From the NCBI RefSeq assembly GCF_001523745.2, contig NZ_CP013387.1, forward strand, positions 1 through 64,000: a stretch of 64,000 nt of DNA, written 5' to 3'. The notes under the pieces are model-generated. The model saw only the letters and a list, made by a program, of their open reading frames with translations. It searched no databases and was not told the origin of the DNA. A program made the position numbers and the translations under genes. How positions within the stretch are numbered: the stretch's first letter is position 1; each line of letters starts with the position of its first letter. This document shows positions 53,754 through 62,958 of this stretch, piece after piece. Source of the DNA: Burkholderia mayonis (GTDB taxonomy: Bacteria > Pseudomonadota > Gammaproteobacteria > Burkholderiales > Burkholderiaceae).

Positions 53754-55157
53754 TCAACGCTGGGTGGAATCGGTGGAAAAGGCATCCGGGACCGCACTGC
53801 CGAGCAGCGCCTGCAGGCCGATGCGCTGCTCGGCCAGTGCATCGCGCTGCGTGGTCGCGTCGATCCGCTTCGTCAGCGCGGCGAGCTGCGCGTCGGTGTA
53901 CTGCCCGAGCGTGATGTCGCGCGCGGCGTACGCATGCTGCGCATGCGCGGCCGCTTGCTCGAGCGCGGGTAACGCGGTCTCGTCCTGAGCAAGCTGCTGT
54001 GCGGCGAGCCGGGCATCGGTACGCAGATGCGCGATGTCCGCATAGGCGGTGTTCAGCCGGGTCTGGTATTCGTCGCCGAGCCGCTGGCGGGTCGCCTGCT
54101 CGATCGCGACGTTGCCGCGATTGCGGTTGAAGATCGGCAGGCTCAGCGCAATCTGGAAACCAGTCGTATAGATGCCCGACGTGTCGCGCGCGCGATTGAA
54201 GCCGATGTTCAGGCTCGGAAACTGGTTCAGGATCGCCGCGCGGTACTTCTGTTCCTGCGCGTCGTAGCCGGCCTGCAACGCGATCAGGTCCGGACGCCGC
54301 TTCGGCAATTCGGTCAGTGCGGCGTCGAGCGTCGCGTCGGTCACCGGCGCCGCCCGGTCGGAGCCGGCGAGCCGCAGTTCGACATCCGGCGCGAGTCCGA
54401 GCAGCGCATTCAGGTCGTGACGGGTCTGTTCGCGCGCCCGGACCATGTCGTCGTACTGCTTGCGCGCGTCGCCGTATGCGGCCGACGCGACGGTGACGGC
54501 GTCGTCGGTCACGTTGCCGGCCTGCCGCGCGCGCGCGATCCGTTCGTAGCGCGTCGCGCCGAGATCGCGCGTCTGCGCGAGCAGCGGCAGCACCGCGTCT
54601 TCGTAGCGCGCCTTCGTATAGAGCTGCTTTGCCTGCGCGACAACCTGCCACTCCTGCCAAAGCAGGCCGAGATCGGTCTTGCGCACGGTCGCGTCGGCGG
54701 AGCGCTTGTTCGCATTGCGCATGACGATCGCCATCACGTCCATGCTCAGGCCGTAGTTGAATGCACGCTCGAGGCCGGCCGCGCCCGGATAATCGCTCGA
54801 CACCGACAGTTGCGGATCGGGCAGCAGCCCCGCGGAATACGCCTGCGCCTGCGCGATCCCGAGATCGTCGCGCGCGAGTTTCAGATCGGGATTGTTCGCG
54901 ACCGCGAGCATTGCGACGTCCTCGATGTCGAGTCCGCCGGACGGATCGAAGCGATGCGCGGCCAGTTCCGGCAGCGGCATTTTCGCCGGGTCGATGCGCA
55001 GCCGGCCGAGCTCGGCGACCGTCGTGAATGTCGAATGCGCGGCGAGCGGCTGCGGGCGATAGGCCGCACAGCCGCCGAGCACGAATGTGTACGACGCGGC
55101 ACATACGACGAGCGTGCGTACGAGCCGCGGCGACGCCGTCTGAGATAAGCGGGACAA
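53754..55157 (-). CDS. RND efflux outer-membrane channel (TolC/OprM-type lipoprotein)
   Basis: The 467-aa protein has a signal peptide ending in the lipobox LGGC (Cys30) and two outer-membrane efflux repeats rich in Ala, Gln and Asp (for example LAVANNPDLKLARDDLGIAQ and ELPKRRPDLIALQAGYDAQE). It forms the outer-membrane duct of this tripartite pump and heads the three-gene operon. Confidence 0.92.
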   Translation of the reverse strand: MSRLSQTASPRLVRTLVVCAASYTFVLGGCAAYRPQPLAAHSTFTTVAELGRLRIDPAKMPLPELAAHRFDPSGGLDIEDVAMLAVANNPDLKLARDDLGIAQAQAYSAGLLPDPQLSVSSDYPGAAGLERAFNYGLSMDVMAIVMRNANKRSADATVRKTDLGLLWQEWQVVAQAKQLYTKARYEDAVLPLLAQTRDLGATRYERIARARQAGNVTDDAVTVASAAYGDARKQYDDMVRAREQTRHDLNALLGLAPDVELRLAGSDRAAPVTDATLDAALTELPKRRPDLIALQAGYDAQEQKYRAAILNQFPSLNIGFNRARDTSGIYTTGFQIALSLPIFNRNRGNVAIEQATRQRLGDEYQTRLNTAYADIAHLRTDARLAAQQLAQDETALPALEQAAAHAQHAYAARDITLGQYTDAQLAALTKRIDATTQRDALAEQRIGLQALLGSAVPDAFSTDSTQR

Positions 55158-55601
55158 CGGGCGCTCCCTGTGCGGTTGTCATGGAAACGTCATTCCGGCG
55201 TGCCGGAACGCTGGTTCGGACGATTATGTCGGCCGCCTGCTTAACGATTGCTTAAGCATCGGCGGAACGTGATTGGCCGTGTACGCGTCTACTTGCAATG
55301 CGACGAACCCGAGCGGCTTGGCTTCTTCTGGAAGCCCGCCCGGGCGCAAAAATCCAGAAAGCAATGGCTCGAACAAGCTCGGCAAAGCGGAATCGCTGCG
55401 CCGCACTTGTTCGCTCAGCGCCTGCGAGGCAAGCGGCCACGAAATTCGTGAAATGGCGCTCTGAATTGCGCAAGCGACGACAAAAAGCGCTTTGGTTCCG
55501 CTGTGGAAATGAGACTGGTCAGATATTTGTGCCGCATGGAAATTGATAGGCTGGGCGAAGCAGTTTGTCCTCTATCTTTTTTTTCCCTTTGCGGAATGGA
55601 T
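55158..55601. other. Intergenic region upstream of the large repeat protein, with a shared 11-bp motif
   Basis: This 444-bp region separates the divergent efflux operon from the large protein gene. ACTGGTCAGAT at 55514-55524 recurs exactly at 60898-60908 upstream of sctC, suggesting a common regulatory site. I see no TTCG-N16-TTCG hrpII-type box. No other gene is apparent. Confidence 0.45.
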
Positions 55602-58600
55602 ATGAAAATTACGCCGTCTATTTCAAGCCGCTCGTTTCATCATGAGCGAGAGCAGCGGAATTCACTAAGCGAGCGCGAGGCTGGCGGCGCAGTGACCAAC
55701 GTTCCGAAATACGAACCGGAGCAGTCGGGTACTGAAGCGTCGTCCGGCTCGACGGAGCTCGACAACCGGAGGCGCAGTGTCAGCACGGTGGATGCAATCA
55801 AACCTCGGCAGGCGCCGTCGGCGCAAAGGCCCGAGGAGCAAGACGCGAAGGCAGCCAGCTTGGCGGATTTCCAGGATTTCGTGCAGCGGGAAGCCAAGCG
55901 GCTCATCAAGGAGAAGTTTGCCGGGCAGAACCTCGACCCCGGCCAGGTTTATGTCAACCGGCGCGATCCGGTGACGGGCCGCGTGACGGTTTCGCGGACG
56001 TTAACAGAGGAATTGCTGCATGCAATCCGAGACGGAACGCCGACCTACGACCTGAACAATGCCGGATTGTTTCGTTCGCCGAACTGGAACGATGCGGACA
56101 GGATTGCCCGGCAAAGCTCGCGCGGACCGTCGAACGCGCTCATCGATATCGAGGACTATGTGGCGCCTCGGTTGCTGAACGATCCGACTCGCGGATCGCT
56201 CGAGACGCGCTATCAAGCGCATGTCCGCACTCGGACCGAGCAGCGGCTGTATCCGAATGCGACCGAGCGGGATCTCGGGCCGTTGCGTCAATATGAAGCT
56301 CAGCGAAACAGCGATGGGGCGGCGGTCGATCGTCTGATGGCCGACGTCGCGCCCGAGGCCCACGTGCGCCAGCGAATTCGGCAATACATGGAGCAGCAGG
56401 GCGGAACGCCGGTGGATCCGGACCGCGTCAGGATTCGCGTGGAGAGCCGTGCCAGCGGTCGCACGACGTCGACCGAACTGTCGTTGACGGAGGCGGTTCT
56501 TCTGGGGCCCTATGCGAACGGAACGACCTTCACGCTGGGCACGCCGTCGGAGTCTGCGGCCGGTAATACGACCGCGTTGACGCCGGCATTTCTGAAGCGG
56601 ATGTTGGGCGAACTCGACGTGCGGCCCGGCTATATCGAGACGCTGAGACAACGATACAACACAGCGAGCGCGCAGAGCGCGCTGAATGACGCGCTGGCCA
56701 GCCGGACGCAGCACGCGGCTTATAGCGCCAAGCTGAAGGGCGAAATCACGTCGGCCGATTACGAGCTGATTCAGCGCGTCCAAAACGGGTCCGGCGAAGC
56801 GAATTCGGGCAAGCGGGTCGAACTGGGCGGGGTAACGATGTTCGGCGGGGACCAGTTGAGGGACATCCAGGTCTATCGGGAAACCGATCCGCACACGCAA
56901 TCCGAGCGCTATGTGATGTATGGGCCGGGTGCGCCGGACAAGGAGTTCTACGCGGCCAACACGCCATATCAATTGAGCCAAATGATTGCCGGATGGGCGG
57001 CCACAGAGGCGGGGCGTCGGTATTTGACGGACCAGTTGGACCCAAGCAATCGTCAGAAGGGCGAGCAGTTCTTCGGGCAGATCGCCCAAATGCCGTCCGA
57101 ATGGAAGGGCGGTTTGGGCGAGGGCGCGTCAGTGAGCTGGAAGTCGTTCGGCGACGGCGGGTACCGGGCGCAACTGGGCGCGGTGGCGGCGGAAAAGGGC
57201 CGGGCGAGCGTGGCGGAGGCGGAGCGCGTGTTGTTGCCTCCGTGGTATGCCGGGGCGACGCCTAAAGAGCGCACGCAGTTCAATTCTCTCGATGCGGCGG
57301 CGCGATCGGCGCTGCAGGCTTATCAGGGATTGCGGCAGCCGGAGCCCTTCCATGAGTTTGCACAACGGGAAGTCGGCAAGTGGCTGAATGAGCGGTTGCG
57401 CGAGCAGGGAGTCAAGGAGAACATCGATCCCAATACGGTCAGGGTGGATCTGGACGGCACGGGGCAGAAGGTCATGACGCTGACCGATCTCGTGACCTTT
57501 GGCTACCGCGACCATCGAGGTGATATCGCGAAGACGATGCGATTCAGCTCGACGATCGGGCAGGATCTGTCCGGCCTCGAATCCGACGCGATGCGCGGCT
57601 ATATCGCCACCAAGCCGCGAAACGCCTATCTCGGTGAACAATATATCAACAAAGTGACGGTGGACTTCCTGTCGGAAGGGCCGGCGCTGGACGAGCGGCG
57701 AGCGCTGTATCAAAGCAGCGCGCAATCGTCGATGGCGCGGGATGCGCTGGTGTCAAAGCTGAAGAATGAAATCACGGAGACGCAATATCGGACGGTACAG
57801 GCCGAGATCAACCGCCTGTCGGATCCCGATTCCGCTACCGTCGGCGATCGGCGAGAGAAGAGCGAGCGCGGCACGCGCGGCATTTACGAATTCACGCTGA
57901 ACGGGAAAGTCGCGCGAGGCATTTACGTATTTCGATCGTCGCAACTGGGCAAGTCGGACGATGCGAATCTCGTCTACACACCCGGCGCGCCGGACGGTAT
58001 CGCATTCCGTTCGATCGGCGAGCTTCGGTCCTTGTTCGGCGACGGCAAGAACCGGGAGATGTCGCGCTATTTGTACGGGCGTTTCGGCACGGCGGATCAG
58101 AACTCGGAGTCAATCGGAAAATTCTTCGACGATCTGCACCGGAACATCAAAGTTAGTGCGAAGCCGGCGTATGGCAACCGGCTGACGGACGGCTTCGAAT
58201 CCGAATACGACAAAGGCATTCAGCAACTGACGGGAAACGTCGATGCAATCACGGAAAGTCGCAAGGAGGTGATCCAGTCGGTCGCCAAGGAGGTGTGGGA
58301 CGGGATCAAGCTTGCGGCGACGATCGCAACGCTGCCGTTTCCGCCGGCCAGTGCGTTCGTGGGCGGGATTCTGGCGGCGGAAGGTCTCTATAACGGCATT
58401 CGGGCCTATCGGGACGGAGACCGCTCGGCCGCGCTCGAACATTTCATGAGCGCGTCGTGGGATTTGGCCGGTGCGGCGGGCGATCTTCTCGGCGGCGGGC
58501 TGAAAGGCGCCAAGGCTGGCGTCAAACTGCTGGATCAAGTTCCCGTGAAACGTTTCAGCGGCACTGCGGCATCCTCGACAGCGGCTTCCGCGTCGAGCGC

Positions 58601-60725
58601 CGCGACGCATTCGGCGGCGGCCGCCAAGGCGCCGTCCGTCGATTCGGCGCTGCATGCGCCGCTGCCGTCCGGCACGCAGACCATCCGGACGGACGGCTAT
58701 ATGAAGGATGTCGTCGAAATCCAGCAGCCGGGCGCGCCGAGCCGGTATTTCGTTCGCGATGGAAACGGATATCTCGAAGTCAAGCCGGATAACGATAATT
58801 TCACACTGCGGCTGGTTGATCCTCGAAAACGCGCGCAACAAATGTACTTCGAGCCGATCAGGAAAAACGAGCAGGGGCAGTGGGTTTACAACCCGAACGT
58901 CGGTGTCCGTGGCGGCGGCCGGGACGAACTGGCCGCGCGGCTTTCCACTTTGCCGTCCCGGATACAAACGGAGGGCATCGCGAACAGCGATGCGTTCGAC
59001 CGCTTGCGTCCGGAGTTGGCCAGTTATCTTTCCGCCGACGCCAATCAGCAGGTTTTCACGCGGCTCGTGGATCTTTCGGTTGCGCAAGGCAGGCTGAGCT
59101 TGGCGGACCGGGCCCAGGCAATGAGCGCGTCCACTGCATACGAGCGGGCGCGCACGTTTCTCAGCAGCTTCCATAGCAGGAACGGCAACGGCGTCGACGC
59201 GTTTCCCGATCTGCTGTCGGAAGCGGTGCGCAACGGCGAGCGGGCCCGCTCGGCGCCGGCGGCGGTCCGTAACTTGGTTGCGCAGGAACGCTCGGCGTTG
59301 GCGGCGTTGCCTGCCAGTTTTACCGCGAGCGGCGCGTTCGATCGCGCGGGCTTGACGCAACATCGGCAGGAACTCGTTCGCCTGTTGTCGGCGGACAGCA
59401 ATCGCGGCGTGTACGAGCGCTTCGTGGACATACTGGTGGCCAACGGCGGGCTGAGCGTGGCGGATCAGGTCGAGCTGGGCGGGCCGCTCCTGACGCCGTA
59501 CGAGCGCGCGAGCCGCCTCCTGGATCGCGTACTCAGCCGTCGCGGCGAGCGAGGATTGGCGAGCCTGCCTGCCGAACTGCAGCAAGCCGTGAGCCGCACG
59601 CCTGGAGCGACGGCGGCGGACGGCCCGCTCGCTTTGCTTGCCACGCAGGAAAGCGAGCGCCTTGCCGGCGTGCCGCAACGAATTCGAGCGGAAGGCATCG
59701 CCAATGGCGCGGCATTTACTCGCTTGCGCCCTGAACTGGCCAGTTATCTATCCGCCGATGCGAATCAAGCAGTATTCACGCGGTTACTGGATCTTTCGGC
59801 TGCGGAAAGCAGGCTGAGTCTCGCGGACCGGGCACGGACAATGGCCGCTTCCACGCCTTACGAGCGAGCGCGCATCTTTCTCGACAGCTTCCTGAGCAAG
59901 AATGGCGACGGCGCATCCGCGTTCCCCGATCTTCTGTCGGAAGCCGTGCGTAACGGAGACCGGATTCGTTCGGCGCCTGCCGCGATCGACAGGCTGATTG
60001 CGCGAGAACAGCAAACTTTGGCGGCGTGGCCGGCGCGCTTGACGGCAGGCGCGCCGCTGAATTCGCAAACATTCGCGCAGCATCAAAACGAGATTGCCAC
60101 GATTCTCGCGACAGGCGGAAACCAGGACATTTTCACGCGGCTCGTGGATCTTTCGGTTGCGCAAGGCAGGCTGAGCCTGGCGGACCGGGCCCAGGCAATG
60201 AGCGCGTCCACTGCATACGAGCGGGCGCGCACGTTTCTCAGCAGCTTCCATAGCAGGAACGGCAACGGCGTCGACGCGTTTCCCGATCTGCTGTCGGAAG
60301 CGGTGCGCAACGGCGAGCGGGCCCGCTCGGCGCCGGCGGCGGTCCGTAACTTGGTTGCGCAGGAACGCTCGGCGTTGGCGGCGTTGCCTGCCAGTTTTAC
60401 CGCGAGCGGCGCGTTCGATCGCGCGGGCTTGACGCAACATCGGCAGGAACTCGTTCGCCTGTTGTCGGCGGACAGCAATCGCGGCGTGTACGAGCGCTTC
60501 GTGGACATACTGGTGGCCAACGGCGGGCTGAGCGTGGCGGATCAGGTCGAGCTGGGCGGGTCGCTCCTGACGCCGTACGAGCGCGCGAGCCGCCTCCTGG
60601 ATCGCGTACTCAGCCGTCGCGGCGAGCGAGGATTGGCGAGCCTGCCTGCCGAACTGCAGCAAGCCGTGAGCTTCGTGCGCTGGTCCGAGAATGTTCCCGC
60701 GGATGTTCTCCGACGATTGGGCTGA
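55602..60725 (+). CDS. Large modular repeat protein, candidate type III secreted effector
   Basis: The product is about 1707 aa from the ATG at 55602 (GCGGA upstream); an ATG at 55503 would add 33 residues. The N-terminus is polar and Ser/Glu-rich, as in many type III substrates. The N-terminal half has repeated helical modules with a DP-x-x-V pattern (LDPGQVYV, VDPDRVRI, IDPNTVRV). A hydrophobic stretch (IKLAATIATLPFPPASAFVG) lies near the middle. The C-terminal 600 residues are five tandem repeats of about 120 residues (YERAR or YERAS, then DLLSEAV-type motifs). It resembles large toxin-like effectors of Pseudomonas and Burkholderia only in general style. Location next to sctC/sctD supports secretion. 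No catalytic motif is recognised. Confidence 0.75.
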   Translation: MKITPSISSRSFHHEREQRNSLSEREAGGAVTNVPKYEPEQSGTEASSGSTELDNRRRSVSTVDAIKPRQAPSAQRPEEQDAKAASLADFQDFVQREAKRLIKEKFAGQNLDPGQVYVNRRDPVTGRVTVSRTLTEELLHAIRDGTPTYDLNNAGLFRSPNWNDADRIARQSSRGPSNALIDIEDYVAPRLLNDPTRGSLETRYQAHVRTRTEQRLYPNATERDLGPLRQYEAQRNSDGAAVDRLMADVAPEAHVRQRIRQYMEQQGGTPVDPDRVRIRVESRASGRTTSTELSLTEAVLLGPYANGTTFTLGTPSESAAGNTTALTPAFLKRMLGELDVRPGYIETLRQRYNTASAQSALNDALASRTQHAAYSAKLKGEITSADYELIQRVQNGSGEANSGKRVELGGVTMFGGDQLRDIQVYRETDPHTQSERYVMYGPGAPDKEFYAANTPYQLSQMIAGWAATEAGRRYLTDQLDPSNRQKGEQFFGQIAQMPSEWKGGLGEGASVSWKSFGDGGYRAQLGAVAAEKGRASVAEAERVLLPPWYAGATPKERTQFNSLDAAARSALQAYQGLRQPEPFHEFAQREVGKWLNERLREQGVKENIDPNTVRVDLDGTGQKVMTLTDLVTFGYRDHRGDIAKTMRFSSTIGQDLSGLESDAMRGYIATKPRNAYLGEQYINKVTVDFLSEGPALDERRALYQSSAQSSMARDALVSKLKNEITETQYRTVQAEINRLSDPDSATVGDRREKSERGTRGIYEFTLNGKVARGIYVFRSSQLGKSDDANLVYTPGAPDGIAFRSIGELRSLFGDGKNREMSRYLYGRFGTADQNSESIGKFFDDLHRNIKVSAKPAYGNRLTDGFESEYDKGIQQLTGNVDAITESRKEVIQSVAKEVWDGIKLAATIATLPFPPASAFVGGILAAEGLYNGIRAYRDGDRSAALEHFMSASWDLAGAAGDLLGGGLKGAKAGVKLLDQVPVKRFSGTAASSTAASASSAATHSAAAAKAPSVDSALHAPLPSGTQTIRTDGYMKDVVEIQQPGAPSRYFVRDGNGYLEVKPDNDNFTLRLVDPRKRAQQMYFEPIRKNEQGQWVYNPNVGVRGGGRDELAARLSTLPSRIQTEGIANSDAFDRLRPELASYLSADANQQVFTRLVDLSVAQGRLSLADRAQAMSASTAYERARTFLSSFHSRNGNGVDAFPDLLSEAVRNGERARSAPAAVRNLVAQERSALAALPASFTASGAFDRAGLTQHRQELVRLLSADSNRGVYERFVDILVANGGLSVADQVELGGPLLTPYERASRLLDRVLSRRGERGLASLPAELQQAVSRTPGATAADGPLALLATQESERLAGVPQRIRAEGIANGAAFTRLRPELASYLSADANQAVFTRLLDLSAAESRLSLADRARTMAASTPYERARIFLDSFLSKNGDGASAFPDLLSEAVRNGDRIRSAPAAIDRLIAREQQTLAAWPARLTAGAPLNSQTFAQHQNEIATILATGGNQDIFTRLVDLSVAQGRLSLADRAQAMSASTAYERARTFLSSFHSRNGNGVDAFPDLLSEAVRNGERARSAPAAVRNLVAQERSALAALPASFTASGAFDRAGLTQHRQELVRLLSADSNRGVYERFVDILVANGGLSVADQVELGGSLLTPYERASRLLDRVLSRRGERGLASLPAELQQAVSFVRWSENVPADVLRRLG
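59053..59594 (+). repeat. 542-bp near-identical in-frame repeat, copy 1
   Basis: This segment of the large gene is repeated at 60130-60671 with only two differences noticed (one in AGCTTGG/AGCCTGG, one in GGGCCGC/GGGTCGC). The offset is 1077 bp, exactly 359 codons, so the frame is kept. Confidence 0.93.
60130..60671 (+). repeat. 542-bp near-identical in-frame repeat, copy 2
   Basis: Second copy of the segment at 59053-59594. It covers most of the fourth and nearly all of the fifth protein repeat; the sequence diverges abruptly just before the C-terminal 15 residues. Near-identity at DNA level points to a recent duplication or gene conversion. Confidence 0.93.
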
Positions 60726-60736
60726 CAGCGGGATGC

Positions 60737-60764
60737 GAGCGGCGGCGTAATTGTGCCGCCGCTC
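60737..60764 (+). terminator. Hairpin after the large repeat-protein gene
   Basis: GAGCGGCGGC (60737-60746) pairs perfectly with GCCGCCGCTC (60755-60764) around an 8-nt loop, 11 bp after the stop codon. No T-run follows. Confidence 0.55.
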
Positions 60765-60897
60765 AATCGCGCATGACGTGATCGGATGCGAAGTTGCGTG
60801 GCTCCTTGCGACAGTCGACGCGTCGAGCTCGATTCGGCGTACCGCGGCGGCTGAGATCCGGCGAAATCGAATCGCCCGTTGCAAGCGCGTTTTTCAT

Positions 60898-60908
60898 ACT
60901 GGTCAGAT
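60898..60908 (+). promoter_or_regulatory. 11-bp motif ACTGGTCAGAT upstream of sctC
   Basis: The same 11 bases occur at 55514-55524 upstream of the large repeat protein. Here the motif is about 104 bp before the sctC ATG. A common activator site is possible. Confidence 0.4.
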
Positions 60909-61011
60909 GTACCGCCGTTTCCGGGGGTGAGATAGTCGATCGCACGTCCTCCTTCGCGGAGGAGCAAATGCAAATGCAGGGGCGGAAGGTAACTACGTGC
61001 GAGAGAATCTC

Positions 61012-62958
61012 ATGAATCGCTGGTCGACGGATCGCGGAGAAAAACGTCCGCGAGCGTTTCCGCGAATGCTGCGACACGTCTTGCTCGCCGTCTCGATGGC
61101 CGCTTCGGTTCCGGCGGCGGCCGCGAGCTTTCCGTGGAAGGACGCAGTGTTCTCGTACCAGGCCAAATCGACCGCGTTGTCGCGCATGCTCGAGGATATT
61201 TTCGTCACTCAGCAACGACCGGTGCAGATCTCCGAGACAGTGAAAGACCTCGCCCCTGTGAGCGGCGATTTCCGGCAGGCGCCGCGACAGATATTCAATG
61301 ACCTGGCGCAGTCATATGGATTGGTCGGCTATTTCGACGGCACCGCCATGCATGTGACAGCGCTTGCGGAGAACCGGACCGTATTGCGCCCGCTGACCAA
61401 AGTCGGCGCGGACGACGTCAGGCGCGCCGCGCTCGAGTTCGGTTATCTCGACAGCCGCTTCAGGTTCAACGCGATGAGCGCTCCGTCCGCCGTGCAATTG
61501 AATGGGCCACCTGCCTACGTCGAGCGCGTATCCGATTTGATCGCATTGATGGAAGCGAACGCGACACGGCAGGCCGACGGCACGCAGACGGATTTTCGCG
61601 TGATTCCGCTGAAGAACGCGTGGGCGGAGGACGTTACTTATCACGTTGGCGGACAGACGACCGTCGTGCGCGGCGTGGCGAACACGTTGCAGCGTCTCGT
61701 GGACGGATTGGACGGACTCGACGGCGAGGTGGCGCGCGATCCGTTCGCCGCGACGCCGGGTCTTCCCGCGTCGCCCGAGCGGCGGCCGAGGTCGGCGTTG
61801 AGTGCCTTGTTCGACCAGACGTCGCCGGACGGCGACCGGCAAGAAGCAAGGCCGCCGCTGCCGGAACCGGAGGCCGCCACGGATCGCGCGTCGGGCGCGG
61901 ATCTGCGGCTGAGCCGGCGGCCAGGCGCATCCATTCGCATCGTCGGCGACAGCCGCACGAACGCAGTCATTGTCATGGCGCCCGTCGCAATTTTGCCGAA
62001 GCTCGAGGCCGTTGTTCGCGACCTCGATGTCGAACCGGAACTGGTGCAGATCGAGGCAGCGATTATCGACGTGCAGGACGGGGCGCTCAAGGAGATCGGC
62101 TTCGATTGGGCGTTGCAGGCAAGCCGGTTTCGTATCGCGTCGACGACGTCCGGCGCGAGTATCGGCCGGGATCTTCCCGACGCTCAGGGTACGCGCGGGA
62201 GCGGGCCGAATTTCTCGATTTTTGGCGGCTCGGGCGCGCTGAACTTCCTGAGCCGCATTCATGCACTGCAAACGCAGGGCAAGGCGAGCGTCCTGTCGCG
62301 ACCGAAGCTCGCGACGCTGAACGGCAACGAAGCCGTGTTGACGAATCAGCAGGTGTTCTACCCGCGCGTCAGCAGCGAGCGCGCCGCCCAGCTTTATCAG
62401 ATTGACGTGGGGTTGCAGATGCGCGTCGTGCCGGCGGTCGTGCGCAAAAGCGACGGAGCGGCGGACATTCGACTGCAGGTGTTCATCGAAGACGGCATGC
62501 TCAGCAGCCGGCGCGTGGATGAATTGCCTGTCACGAGCCGCAGCACGATCACGACGCAAGCGATCGTGCGCGACGGCGAGAGCCTGTTGATTGGCGGATA
62601 TGTTCGGAATGCAAACGATGGCCGCGAGGCGAAGGTTCCGCTGCTCGGCGACATTCCGTTGCTGGGCGCGTTGTTTCGTTTTCGCTCGACGCAGGTCGAT
62701 CGTCAAGAGCGCTTGTTTTTGATTACGCCAAAACTGCTTGGGGCGAGCGATTCCGAGGATGCGCATCCGATAGCGGGCGCCAACGGCAGGGAACGCGCGC
62801 TGGCGGAACGCTTCTGCGCCGCGGCGAGCGTCGGGAAGAGCGGTGGCTTCGACGAACCGGAATGCCCGGCAGCGAAGCCGATCTCGTCGAAGCCCGCGGT
62901 CGAGCCGGGCGCGAGCGCCGCGGTCGTCCCGGATGCGTCGCGAGGAGATGCAAATTGA
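61012..62958 (+). CDS. sctC: Type III secretion system outer-membrane secretin (SctC/HrcC)
   Basis: The 648-aa protein has a signal peptide (about 1-38, ending AAAAS), N0/N1 domains (about 45-170; FRQAPRQIFNDLAQSYG), an N3 domain with a Pro/Arg-rich insertion (about 240-300), and the secretin core (about 310-590; VQIEAAIIDVQDGALKEIGF, then VPLLGDIPLLGALFR). It forms the outer-membrane ring of an injectisome. The C-terminal 60 residues are Ala/Pro-rich. The ATG at 61012 is preferred; an in-frame GTG lies 15 bp earlier. sctD overlaps its stop codon. Confidence 0.92.
   Translation: MNRWSTDRGEKRPRAFPRMLRHVLLAVSMAASVPAAAASFPWKDAVFSYQAKSTALSRMLEDIFVTQQRPVQISETVKDLAPVSGDFRQAPRQIFNDLAQSYGLVGYFDGTAMHVTALAENRTVLRPLTKVGADDVRRAALEFGYLDSRFRFNAMSAPSAVQLNGPPAYVERVSDLIALMEANATRQADGTQTDFRVIPLKNAWAEDVTYHVGGQTTVVRGVANTLQRLVDGLDGLDGEVARDPFAATPGLPASPERRPRSALSALFDQTSPDGDRQEARPPLPEPEAATDRASGADLRLSRRPGASIRIVGDSRTNAVIVMAPVAILPKLEAVVRDLDVEPELVQIEAAIIDVQDGALKEIGFDWALQASRFRIASTTSGASIGRDLPDAQGTRGSGPNFSIFGGSGALNFLSRIHALQTQGKASVLSRPKLATLNGNEAVLTNQQVFYPRVSSERAAQLYQIDVGLQMRVVPAVVRKSDGAADIRLQVFIEDGMLSSRRVDELPVTSRSTITTQAIVRDGESLLIGGYVRNANDGREAKVPLLGDIPLLGALFRFRSTQVDRQERLFLITPKLLGASDSEDAHPIAGANGRERALAERFCAAASVGKSGGFDEPECPAAKPISSKPAVEPGASAAVVPDASRGDAN

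Noticed and set aside
55440..55470. hrpII-like box (TTCG-N16-TTCG) upstream of the large repeat protein
   Set aside because: The second half reads TTGC at the wrong spacing, so it does not fit.
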